Below, piece by piece: positions 7,464-15,314 of a stretch of DNA of 34,167 bases (the first letter of the stretch is position 1; each line of letters starts with the position of its first letter). Both the position numbers and the translations under genes were made by a program. The notes under the pieces were generated by a model. That model saw only the letters and a program-made list of their open reading frames with translations, was not told the DNA's origin and made no database searches. This DNA is from JAVBLF01 sp031553675 (GTDB lineage Bacteria; Bacillota; Clostridia; Christensenellales; CALWSW01), in assembly GCA_031553675.1 (NCBI GenBank), contig JAVBLF010000097.1:1-34167 (forward strand). The letters are read 5' to 3'.

Positions 7464-7570
7464 CGCCATACAGGTTCATACGAAACAGCCCGCTCGCAGG
7501 CGTTCCTTTTTTTGGAGCCGCTGCGTCGGGGTTCTCATTTTGCGAAAAAAAGTAAAGGGGATGACGTGCA

Positions 7571-9256
7571 ATGCATGTACCAATCCGAGGATTGTGGCGC
7601 GCTCGACGGGGTGCTGCGCTTTCTGTGGGACTCGCGCTCGCGCTGACTTTGAGCGCTTGCGGGCAGAACGGCCTCTTTGGCGGCAAAAAAGTCGACCTGA
7701 CCAAGGTCGCGACGACGCCGCTCGAAAAGAGCGACCTGATGGCTTCGGTCAACGCCTCGGGCAAGGTCGAAAGCGCCGAGAGCCAAAAGGTCGTGCCGGA
7801 CTCCAAGCTCAGTGGCTACATGATTCGGACGGTTGACGTCAAAGTGGGCGACGTCGTCAAGCGGGGCGATATCCTCGCGACGCTCGATACGAGCTCCCTC
7901 GAAGCCCAGGTCGAACAACAGGAAGCCGCCCTCGCCGCCCAGAAAAAGCAGGCGGGGAGCAGTCTGAACACGGCCGAACGCAATTATAGCACCGCGCGCG
8001 ATCAGTACAAACAGGGCCGCGGCGCCGGTGTCACGAGCGCGACCACGGGCGTCAACAACGCTTCAGCCGGCGTTGACAACGCGCGCGCCGGCGTCGAGAA
8101 CGCCAAGTCCAACGTCGAGAAGGCAGTCAACGCCGTCGGAACGGCCAAGTCCAACGTCAACAAAGCGCAGTCGGGCATCGATACGGCGGAGCAGGCGATG
8201 TTTGAAGCGCAGACCGCCTACAACAACGCGATGGTCATGTACGAGCTTGGCGAGTATTCCGACAGCGAAATGGAACGCTTCCAGGAGGATCTTGAGCGTG
8301 CCCAGCGCGGCGTCGACGACGCCAACCGCAGCTACGAAGACGCCAAGCGCGCCGTCCTGGACGCCGAACAGGGCGTCATCGATGCCAAACGCGCCGTGAC
8401 AGACGCCGAACGCGGCGTTTCGGATGCCCAGCAGTCGCTTTCGGACGCGCAACGCGCACTGAACGACGCGCGCAAAAATGCCGCCGATTCGGTCGAGGCC
8501 GCGCACGACGGCGTCGAAAGCGCCAGCGCGACCATGGATTTCGAATCGAGCGAGATCGCCATCCAGACCATTCGCGATCAGATCGCCGACGGCGAGGTCA
8601 AGGCGCCCATGGATGGAACGATCACGCTGTCGAACGCCACGGTCGGTAACGTAGCGAGCGGCGTGCTTTTCATGGTGGAAAACGTCGACGACCTGATCAT
8701 CAAGACGACCGTGCAACAGTTCGACGCGCCGTCGGTCACGGTCGACCAGGAAGTGATCATCAAGTCGGACGGTACCGGCGACAAGGAATTCAAGGGCGTC
8801 GTCAACCGCATCGCCCCCACCGCCGTCAAGAGCTCGACGGGCGATCTCGCCACCGGCAGCGGCATCGAGTTTGAGACCGAGATCGCCGTCAGCGACGCCA
8901 AGTCCGGCCTTTTGATCGGCATGAGCACCCAGCTCTACATCGTCACCGACCGCCGTCAGGCCGTCTTTGCCGTGCCGTTTAACGCCATTGAGCAAGACGA
9001 GGAAGCAGGGAAAAACTTCATCTACGTCCTGGAGGGCGAAGGCAAGGAAATGACCAGCCGCGCCATCGAAATCGAAATCGGCCTCGAAACGGACTTTCTC
9101 GTCGAGATCAAGTCAGACGAGCTCAAAGCCGGCATGAAGGTCGTCAACAACCCCGAGGACCTCAAGCCCGAGGGGGAAGCGGAAGAATCCGCGCCTCCGG
9201 CCGCGTCGAACACCGACGCAAAGCGGGACGCGCGCGTCGAACGGAAGTCCATATGA
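7571..9256 (+). CDS. MacA/HlyD-type adaptor lipoprotein with a long coiled-coil hairpin
   Basis: A 561-residue periplasmic-adaptor-family protein, called here a surface lipoprotein. Residues 14-30 form a lipoprotein signal ending LSAC, with C30 as the lipidation site. A first biotinyl-lipoyl half lies at about 60-108. A very long helical region (about 108-335) follows, and the second lipoyl half begins GEVKAPMDGTI at 342. Beta-barrel and C-terminal domains complete the adaptor. Residues 243-305 are near-perfect heptads of the form DAxxxVx, and residues 153-215 show a similar NAxxxV pattern. It overlaps the ATPase gene by ATGA. Such adaptors link a MacB-like ABC transporter to an export conduit; the substrate is unknown. 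Confidence 0.85.
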   Translation: MHVPIRGLWRARRGAALSVGLALALTLSACGQNGLFGGKKVDLTKVATTPLEKSDLMASVNASGKVESAESQKVVPDSKLSGYMIRTVDVKVGDVVKRGDILATLDTSSLEAQVEQQEAALAAQKKQAGSSLNTAERNYSTARDQYKQGRGAGVTSATTGVNNASAGVDNARAGVENAKSNVEKAVNAVGTAKSNVNKAQSGIDTAEQAMFEAQTAYNNAMVMYELGEYSDSEMERFQEDLERAQRGVDDANRSYEDAKRAVLDAEQGVIDAKRAVTDAERGVSDAQQSLSDAQRALNDARKNAADSVEAAHDGVESASATMDFESSEIAIQTIRDQIADGEVKAPMDGTITLSNATVGNVASGVLFMVENVDDLIIKTTVQQFDAPSVTVDQEVIIKSDGTGDKEFKGVVNRIAPTAVKSSTGDLATGSGIEFETEIAVSDAKSGLLIGMSTQLYIVTDRRQAVFAVPFNAIEQDEEAGKNFIYVLEGEGKEMTSRAIEIEIGLETDFLVEIKSDELKAGMKVVNNPEDLKPEGEAEESAPPAASNTDAKRDARVERKSI

Positions 9257-10125
9257 TCTTCAAAAAGCGCAAACAGCGCGAACAAAAAACGGAGTCGGAA
9301 GCCGCGCTCGACGAAGAGCTGCCGCTGACGACCAACGAAGCGGGCGCCTCCGAGATCATTCGCGCGCGCAGCATCGTCAAGAAGTACTTCATCGGGACGG
9401 AAAACGAGCTGACTGTGCTCAAAAGCGTCGATGTGACGGTGTACAAGGGTGAGTTTATTTCGATCGTCGGGCCGTCCGGATCGGGCAAGAGTACGATGAT
9501 GCAGATCCTCGGCGCGCTCGACCGCCCGACGACGGGCAGCTATTGGCTCGACGGCGTGCGCACCGACAAGATGACGAACAACCAGCTCTCCGACGCGCGC
9601 AACGCCAAGATCGGCTTCGTCTTTCAGACCTACAACCTGATCGCCCGTTCGAGCGCACAGCGCAATGTCGAACTGCCCATGCTCTACGCCGGCATGAGCC
9701 GCGCCAAGCGGGCGGAGCGCTCGAAGGAGCTGCTCGAACTCGTCGGCATGGGCGATCGCATGGGGCACCAACCCAACGAGCTTTCGGGCGGACAGAAGCA
9801 GCGCGTCGCGATCGCGCGCGCCATGGCGAACGATCCCGCCATCATCCTCGCCGACGAACCGACCGGCGCGCTCGACTCCAAGACCGGCCGCCAAGTGATG
9901 GACATCTTCCACGAGATCCACAAACGGGGCGCGACGGTGATCCTGATCACGCATAACGGCGAGCTCGCCGAGGAGACACAAAAGATCTTTACCCTGCGCG
10001 ACGGTGAAATCGTCAGCATCGTCGACAACGGCAAGGACCCGGATTCGCTTTACGCGCGCTGCTTTGCGCCCGGCGCGACCGAGCCGCCGCCCATGGCCGC
10101 GGGAGAGGCGGGTGATATCGCGTGA
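9253..10125 (+). CDS. MacB/LolD-type ABC transporter ATP-binding protein
   Basis: A 290-residue cytoplasmic ATPase. Walker A is GPSGSGKS at 73-80, the ABC signature LSGGQ is at 177-181, and Walker B IILADEP ends near 203 with the catalytic glutamate, followed by the D-loop GALDSK. The NLIARSSAQRNVELPMLYAG region is typical of the MacB/LolD/FtsE-like class. An unusual charged N-terminal extension of about 30 residues precedes the fold. The ATG overlaps the adaptor stop, and the gene ends in a GTGA overlap with the permease. ATPase and permease are separate proteins here, whereas proteobacterial MacB is a fusion. Confidence 0.93.
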   Translation: MIFKKRKQREQKTESEAALDEELPLTTNEAGASEIIRARSIVKKYFIGTENELTVLKSVDVTVYKGEFISIVGPSGSGKSTMMQILGALDRPTTGSYWLDGVRTDKMTNNQLSDARNAKIGFVFQTYNLIARSSAQRNVELPMLYAGMSRAKRAERSKELLELVGMGDRMGHQPNELSGGQKQRVAIARAMANDPAIILADEPTGALDSKTGRQVMDIFHEIHKRGATVILITHNGELAEETQKIFTLRDGEIVSIVDNGKDPDSLYARCFAPGATEPPPMAAGEAGDIA

Positions 10126-11414
10126 GTTGGGCCGAAAACCTCAAGCTGGCGCTCGGCAGCCTGCGCGCCAACAAGATGCGCTCCTTCCTGACCATGCTGG
10201 GCATCATCATCGGCATTTCGGCCGTCATCGCGATTTTGACCTTGGGCGATTCTCTGACGGCCTTCGTGTCGAACGAAATGTCCCAAGCCGGCGCGAACGT
10301 GATCGCGCTGAGCGTTCAGGAGCGCACCGCCGAACAAGAGTCGATCATGGGCCAGATGGTGTCGTCCTACACGATCACGGAAGAAAAAGATCGCCCGACG
10401 ACGAGCGACCTCCTCAGCGAGGAAAAGCTCGATCGCATGACCGACCACTTTGGCGAACGCATCAAGTCGATCGGGCTCTTTTACGGCGGCCCAGCCGGCA
10501 AAGTCAAAAAGGGCCGCGACGAAGCCAATGTCAACATTTACGGCGTCAACGACGGCTTCATCGACGTGCAGGGCTACGAGGTGCTCGCGGGGCGCTGGAT
10601 CCAAAGGAACGACGTCAAGGCCGCCAAGCGCGTCGTCGCCATCTCGGAGACCGTCGTGGAGCGCCTTTTCGACGGATCGGACGACAAGGCGGTCGGCAGC
10701 GAGATCAAGCTCTACATCGGCAGCAAGATTCAGACCTATACGGTCATCGGCGTCTACAAGGCCAAGAGCCAGATGCAGAACATGATGATGTCCTCGCGCG
10801 ACATACCGACGGAGTTTTACATCCCTTACAGCGTCATCGCGCTCGACTACAACTACGATCCCGGGTTTTCCCAGGCCTACGTCATGGGGCGCGCCGAGGA
10901 AAACGTCGCGCAGCTGACGCAAGACATCGACGACTACTTTTCGGCGGAGTACCGCAAAAACAACAAATGGGTCATCCAGGTGCAGAACTTCGAATCGATG
11001 ATCGAAACCATGACGACCATGCTGAGTACCGTGTCGATGGCGATCAGCGTCATCGCGGGCATCTCGCTTCTCGTCGGCGGCGTGGGCGTCATGAACATCA
11101 TGCTCGTCTCCGTCACCGAGCGCACGAAGGAGATCGGCACCCGCATGGCGATCGGCGCCCGAAGCAGCTATATCCGCTGGCAGTTCATCACGGAATCCGT
11201 GATCCTCTGCGGCATCGGCGGCATCTTCGGCGTCATACTCGGCGAGATCATGGGTCTGATCGGATCGTCGGTCGTCGGTTTTCCGGCGACGGCTTCGATC
11301 CCCGCCATCGTGGGCAGCGTCGCCTTCTCGATGGCGATCGGCGTCTTTTTCGGCTATTATCCCGCCAACAAGGCCGCCAAGCTCGACCCAATCGAAGCGC
11401 TGCGCTATGAATAG
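10122..11414 (+). CDS. MacB-like FtsX-family ABC permease
   Basis: A 430-residue membrane protein starting at a GTG within a GTGA overlap. The N-terminal helix (about residues 20-42, MRSFLTMLGIIIGISAVIAI) is the usual MacB opening. A large extracytoplasmic domain of about 250 residues follows, then three C-terminal helices. Between the second and third helices the conserved segment GVMNIMLVSVTERTKEIGTR identifies the FtsX domain. The C-terminus PANKAAKLDPIEALRYE is the canonical MacB ending. With the upstream ATPase it forms a mechanotransmission-type exporter that drives the adaptor. Confidence 0.93.
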   Translation: MSWAENLKLALGSLRANKMRSFLTMLGIIIGISAVIAILTLGDSLTAFVSNEMSQAGANVIALSVQERTAEQESIMGQMVSSYTITEEKDRPTTSDLLSEEKLDRMTDHFGERIKSIGLFYGGPAGKVKKGRDEANVNIYGVNDGFIDVQGYEVLAGRWIQRNDVKAAKRVVAISETVVERLFDGSDDKAVGSEIKLYIGSKIQTYTVIGVYKAKSQMQNMMMSSRDIPTEFYIPYSVIALDYNYDPGFSQAYVMGRAEENVAQLTQDIDDYFSAEYRKNNKWVIQVQNFESMIETMTTMLSTVSMAISVIAGISLLVGGVGVMNIMLVSVTERTKEIGTRMAIGARSSYIRWQFITESVILCGIGGIFGVILGEIMGLIGSSVVGFPATASIPAIVGSVAFSMAIGVFFGYYPANKAAKLDPIEALRYE

Positions 11415-11457
11415 GCAGGACAAAACCACGGGTGTCGAAAGGAGAATGTGCCGCGCC

Positions 11458-12870
11458 ATGAAACGTACCACCGCACTCTTGACAGCGTCGCTGCTGCTGA
11501 TCAGTACGGCTGCCTCGCTCGCCGCCGAAACGCAGTTCAGCGTCGGCCAAAGCAGCCCCAAACCGTCGCCTACGCCCGCAAGCTTTTCAGTGGGCAGCGC
11601 GACGACGCTTCCCTCACCGAAAGCATCTTCGAAGACGGCCACCGCTGCACCGACAGATGCGGCCGCAGATGGACGCGCGACTTTCTCGGTCGGCGCGCAG
11701 ACCACCGCCGCCAAAACCACCAACGCCGCCGCCACACAGGCGCAGACCCCATCGACGTCCACAGGCGGCCGCCGCATCGATTACAGCCAGATTCCCGCCC
11801 TCGTCACGTCCAACCTCGATGTGATCAAGTCGAAAAACGCCTACCAGTCGGCGATCGCCAGCACGATGGACACCGACGAGAGCCTGGCCGACGCCCTCGA
11901 CAGCTATGACGAGACGGTGTGGAAATTCGCAAGCTCGAAAGACCAGCTCTATGCGCAGTACGCTGCGGGCCTTTTGACCGACGAAATATACACCGAGCAG
12001 CGCGCCGCGCTCGACGCCCAGGAAGACGCAGCCCTCGAGGGGATCGACAAGCAGATCGAACAGCTCCAGAAGGCGCGCAACAACACGCTCTACCAGCAGG
12101 AAACGGCGTCGCTTCGCATCGTGTCGACGCAGCGATCCATGACCGACGCGGCACAGGCGGCGTTTCTCGGCTACCATTCGCTGAACGAAAAATTGCTCGC
12201 CGCCAAGAAGCAGCTCGAATACCTCGAATGGCAAGAGGGCCTCGCCAAGACGAAACGCGCCAAAAACTTGATTTCCCAGGATGCTTACAACAAAGCGTTC
12301 GACGCGCTTCGCCCCCAGAAGGACGCCATCGACACCATCGTGACGAACCTGCGCAAAAACGAGCTCGGCTTCAAGACGGCCGTCGGCCTGCCGCTGACGA
12401 CGGCGATCAGCTTCGGCGAACTGCCCGCGCTCGACGTCGGCGCCATCCCGCTCCGCAGCCGCGACGCTGATTGCGACACCTACGTCAAGCACAGCATCGA
12501 CATCCAAAACGCGGTTGCCGCCGCCCGAAAGGCCAACCTCGACCTCTACAACGACGACGTGAACGGCTTCGACCGCGACAACGCCAATCTGAGCTACGAA
12601 CAGACCGTCGAAAAGGCCAAGAGCGAGTTCGAGGCGAGCTACGACGCGCTCCAGGATGCCTACAAGACTTACCAAAACACCGGCAAGGCCCACCAGGATA
12701 AGCTGAAAGAACTCACAAAGCTCAATGTCAAATACGACAAGGGCATCGCGTCGAAAAACGCCGTCCTTTCCCAGGAATACGCCGTCTACCAGAGCGAGCG
12801 CAACCTCAAGGCGGCGCAGATCGATCTGTATTCGCAGTTCCAGAAATACCTGAACGGCCTCTATCTGTGA
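11458..12870 (+). CDS. TolC-like coiled-coil efflux partner, secreted
   Basis: A 470-residue exported protein with a signal peptide (residues 1-23, ending SLAA). A Ser/Thr/Pro/Ala-rich linker to about residue 105 contains three FSVG motifs at 27-30, 43-46 and 76-79. The remaining ~365 residues are long alternating helices with heptad character (such as QYAAGLLTDEIYTEQRAALDAQE), resembling the outer-membrane efflux protein family. Such proteins normally form outer-membrane channels, yet this organism looks monoderm. The ATG at 11458 is preferred because it gives a clean signal peptide and follows AAAGGAG. The in-frame ATG at 11407 overlaps the permease stop and ATG 11446 is too close to the ribosome site. 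Confidence 0.7.
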   Translation: MKRTTALLTASLLLISTAASLAAETQFSVGQSSPKPSPTPASFSVGSATTLPSPKASSKTATAAPTDAAADGRATFSVGAQTTAAKTTNAAATQAQTPSTSTGGRRIDYSQIPALVTSNLDVIKSKNAYQSAIASTMDTDESLADALDSYDETVWKFASSKDQLYAQYAAGLLTDEIYTEQRAALDAQEDAALEGIDKQIEQLQKARNNTLYQQETASLRIVSTQRSMTDAAQAAFLGYHSLNEKLLAAKKQLEYLEWQEGLAKTKRAKNLISQDAYNKAFDALRPQKDAIDTIVTNLRKNELGFKTAVGLPLTTAISFGELPALDVGAIPLRSRDADCDTYVKHSIDIQNAVAAARKANLDLYNDDVNGFDRDNANLSYEQTVEKAKSEFEASYDALQDAYKTYQNTGKAHQDKLKELTKLNVKYDKGIASKNAVLSQEYAVYQSERNLKAAQIDLYSQFQKYLNGLYL

Positions 12871-12915
12871 GATTTCGTCCCATGCGGTGAAAGCCGCGTC
12901 GAATGCCCCGCTTGC

Positions 12916-12942
12916 AAAAAAGTGGTCTATGGCCACTTTTTT
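12916..12942. terminator. Bidirectional-looking terminator after the efflux operon
   Basis: AAAAAAGTGG (12916-12925) and CCACTTTTTT (12933-12942) form a 10-bp stem with a 7-nt loop, with A and T tracts on the two sides. It lies 46 nt after the TolC-like gene and 38 nt before the ABC exporter start. A closely similar hairpin lies before the zincin gene at 18552. Confidence 0.8.
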
Positions 12943-12980
12943 GGGTGTGCGGGCGATCTGCCAAGCAAGAGGTGCCATCT

Positions 12981-14738
12981 GTGTCCACGAAAACCAACCG
13001 CCCCACCAAGCCGGGAAAGCTCCAGCGCTTTGCCGCCTATTACCGCCCCCACAAAGCGCTGTTCGCGTCCGACCTCGTCGCTGCCAGCCTGATCGCCGGG
13101 ATCGATCTGCTCTTTCCGATTGTGACGCGCTACTCGATCCAGTCGCTGCTGCCCGCCGGTGCCTACCGGAGCTTTTTCGTGCTGATCGCCGCGCTCGTCG
13201 GGATCTACTTCGTGCGGGCGGGACTGATGTACTTCGTCACCTTCCAGGGGCATGCGCTGGGCGTCCACCTCGAAAACGACATGCGGCGGGATCTCTTTTG
13301 CCACCTGCAAAAGCTCTCCTTCGGCTTCTACGACAAGACGCGTACCGGACACCTGATGTCGCGCACGATCGGCGACCTTTTCGAGATCTCGGAGCTCGCC
13401 CACCACGGTCCGGAGGATCTGTTGATCTCGGCCCTGACGCTGACCGGTGCGCTGATCGTCATGTTTACGCTGCAATGGAAACTGGCGCTCGCGATCCTGA
13501 TCTTCGTGCCGCTGATCGTGCTTTTCGTCATGCGCACCCGCCACCACATGGGCGCCGTCTCGCGCGACGTCAAGAGCAAGATCGCCGCCGTCAATGCCGA
13601 CCTCGAAAGCGCGATCTCGGGCGTCCGCGTCGTGCAGGCCTTTAACAACGAAGACTACGAGATCGAGAAATTCCAGAAGGGAAGCGGCTTCTTCAAGGCG
13701 GCCAAACTGCGCTATTACAAAGTGATGGGCGTCTTTTTCAGCGGCATGGAACTGCTCCAGGGCCTGCTCTACATCGTCGCGCTCGCCGTGGGCGGGTATT
13801 TGATCCTCAAGGGCGAAATGGCGGCGATTGAGCTTCTGACCTTCACGCTCTACATCAACGCCTTTTTGTCGCCCATCCGCAAGCTGTCGAATTTCATGGA
13901 ACAGTTCACGGCCGGCATGGCGGGTTTTACCCGCATGCAGGAATTGATGGATGTCGAGCCGGAGATCGTCGACAGACCAAACGCGAAGCCCATTTCGTCC
14001 GTGCGGGGCGCCATACGATTCGATGACGTCAGCTTTGCCTACGACGAGGGCGATACCGTGCTTTCGGGCATCGACCTTTCCGTCAAAGCGGGCGAGATGC
14101 TGGCCCTCGTCGGGCCGTCCGGCGGCGGTAAGACGACGCTTTGCCAGCTCATTCCGCGCTTTTACGAGCAGCAATCGGGACGCATCGCGATCGACGGCAC
14201 CGACATCGCCGAGCTGACGCTCAGTTCCCTGCGCGAACAAATCGGCATCGTGCAGCAGGACGTCTTCCTCTTCGCCGGAACGATCCGCGAGAACATCCGC
14301 TACGGCGACACGGCTGCCAGCGAGGAGGACGTGATCGCCGCCGCCAAAGCCGCCGAGATCCACGACTTCATCTTGACGCTGCCCGAAGGCTACGATACGA
14401 ACGTCGGCGAGCGGGGCGTCATGCTCTCGGGCGGACAAAAGCAGCGCGTTGCGATCGCGCGCATCTTCCTCAAAAACCCGCCCATCCTCATCCTCGACGA
14501 GGCGACGAGCGCCCTCGACTCCCAGACCGAGCGCCGCATCCAGCAGTCGCTCGAGGCGCTGGCAAAAGGGCGCACGACGATCGTGATCGCCCACCGGCTC
14601 TCGACCGTCAAAAACGCCGACGAGATCATCTACATCGACCAGAACGGCATTGCCGAACGCGGCGACCACGAAACGCTGATGGCCAAGGGAGGCCTCTATG
14701 CCGAGCTCTACGAGACGCAGTTTGCCGCGCGCGAATGA
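12981..14738 (+). CDS. ABC multidrug/lipid-type exporter, fused membrane and ATPase domains
   Basis: A 585-residue half-transporter. An N-terminal six-helix type IV ABC exporter domain (about 30-320) includes the coupling-helix region GAVSRDVKSKIAAVNADLES. The C-terminal ATPase has Walker A GPSGGGKTT at 378-386, signature LSGGQ at 482-486 and Walker B with D506-E507. It likely acts as a homodimer, since no partner gene lies nearby. The substrate cannot be told. GTG at 12981 is chosen because GAGG lies 8 nt upstream and the protein then begins VSTKTNRPTKPGKLQRF, typical of the family. The frame extends upstream through the terminator hairpin, which argues against an earlier start. No clear promoter is visible. 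Confidence 0.9.
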   Translation: MSTKTNRPTKPGKLQRFAAYYRPHKALFASDLVAASLIAGIDLLFPIVTRYSIQSLLPAGAYRSFFVLIAALVGIYFVRAGLMYFVTFQGHALGVHLENDMRRDLFCHLQKLSFGFYDKTRTGHLMSRTIGDLFEISELAHHGPEDLLISALTLTGALIVMFTLQWKLALAILIFVPLIVLFVMRTRHHMGAVSRDVKSKIAAVNADLESAISGVRVVQAFNNEDYEIEKFQKGSGFFKAAKLRYYKVMGVFFSGMELLQGLLYIVALAVGGYLILKGEMAAIELLTFTLYINAFLSPIRKLSNFMEQFTAGMAGFTRMQELMDVEPEIVDRPNAKPISSVRGAIRFDDVSFAYDEGDTVLSGIDLSVKAGEMLALVGPSGGGKTTLCQLIPRFYEQQSGRIAIDGTDIAELTLSSLREQIGIVQQDVFLFAGTIRENIRYGDTAASEEDVIAAAKAAEIHDFILTLPEGYDTNVGERGVMLSGGQKQRVAIARIFLKNPPILILDEATSALDSQTERRIQQSLEALAKGRTTIVIAHRLSTVKNADEIIYIDQNGIAERGDHETLMAKGGLYAELYETQFAARE

Positions 14739-14761
14739 CAGCGCGCCGGAAGTAAAATGCA

Positions 14762-14789
14762 GAGGCCCCGCATGTGTTTGCGGGGCCTC
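14762..14789. terminator. Hairpin terminator between convergent genes
   Basis: GAGGCCCCGCA (14762-14772) and TGCGGGGCCTC (14779-14789) form a perfect 11-bp stem with a 6-nt loop. On the minus strand it is followed by TGCATTTTAC, a weak T run, which favours use by the minus-strand ACT gene. It can serve both convergent genes. Confidence 0.7.
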
Positions 14790-14821
14790 GCCGTGTCGCG
14801 GGAGAACGCTACGCATCGCGA

Positions 14822-15280
14822 TCAGTCGTAGAATTCGGTCGGCGTGAGGTTTTCGAGCATCTCCTCTTGGTTCCAGAGCGCAATGCCTTCATTTTGGAGC
14901 ATCTCGGCGACTTTGGCGTCGTCGCCCTCGACGCGGAGGATCGCTACGGCTGTGCCGCTGTGACGGGTGATGAAAGCATAGGCGTACTCGACGCTCGCCC
15001 CGGCCATGCCGACGATTTGGAGCACGCGATTCAGGCCGCCGGCGCTGTCCGTCAGGCGCACGGCAAGCACCGGCGTGGACTTGATCGTCAGTTGCGCCTT
15101 TTTCAGCTCTTCGAAGGCGCGGTCGGGCTCGTCGAGGATCATGCGCAATACGCCATAAGCCGACGTGTCGCAAAGGGAAAGCGCGCGGATGTTGAGGTGG
15201 GCGTCGTCAAGAATCTGCGTGACCTGTGCGGCGGAGCCCGGCGTGTTTTCGATGAAGACGGAAATTTGATCGACGTACAT
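14822..15280 (-). CDS. Tandem ACT-domain protein
   Basis: A 152-residue cytoplasmic protein with two ACT regulatory domains. The first (about 1-68) starts MYVDQISVFIENTPGSAAQV and the second (about 70-145) includes LAVRLTDSAGGLNRVLQIV. ACT domains bind amino acids or related ligands. Proteins of this layout are commonly encoded next to paaK-type ligases in anaerobes with indolepyruvate:ferredoxin oxidoreductase. Here it follows the ligase by 34 nt, with AGGAGG 7 nt before its ATG, so the two are co-transcribed. A role as sensor of an aromatic amino acid or arylacetate is inference. Confidence 0.88.
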   Translation of the reverse strand: MYVDQISVFIENTPGSAAQVTQILDDAHLNIRALSLCDTSAYGVLRMILDEPDRAFEELKKAQLTIKSTPVLAVRLTDSAGGLNRVLQIVGMAGASVEYAYAFITRHSGTAVAILRVEGDDAKVAEMLQNEGIALWNQEEMLENLTPTEFYD

Positions 15281-15314
15281 GGGGGAACCTCCTGACTCAA
15301 GTTGTGTTGTTTTG

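Larger units (their letters stand above)
7216..7570. other. Intergenic leader region before the efflux operon
   Basis: There is no convincing gene in these 355 bases. Two promoter-like sequences point right, at 7323-7351 and 7435-7463. An ATGACA/TGTCAT inverted repeat with a 5-nt centre lies at 7275-7291 and could be an operator, since similar efflux operons are often controlled by local regulators. Low-complexity A and T runs lie near 7510-7560. A Shine-Dalgarno AAAGGGG precedes the adaptor gene. Confidence 0.5.

Noticed and set aside
12927..14816. A 629-codon minus-strand frame across the ABC exporter
   Set aside because: The exporter has all Walker and signature motifs on the plus strand. 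The minus frame has no recognisable domain.
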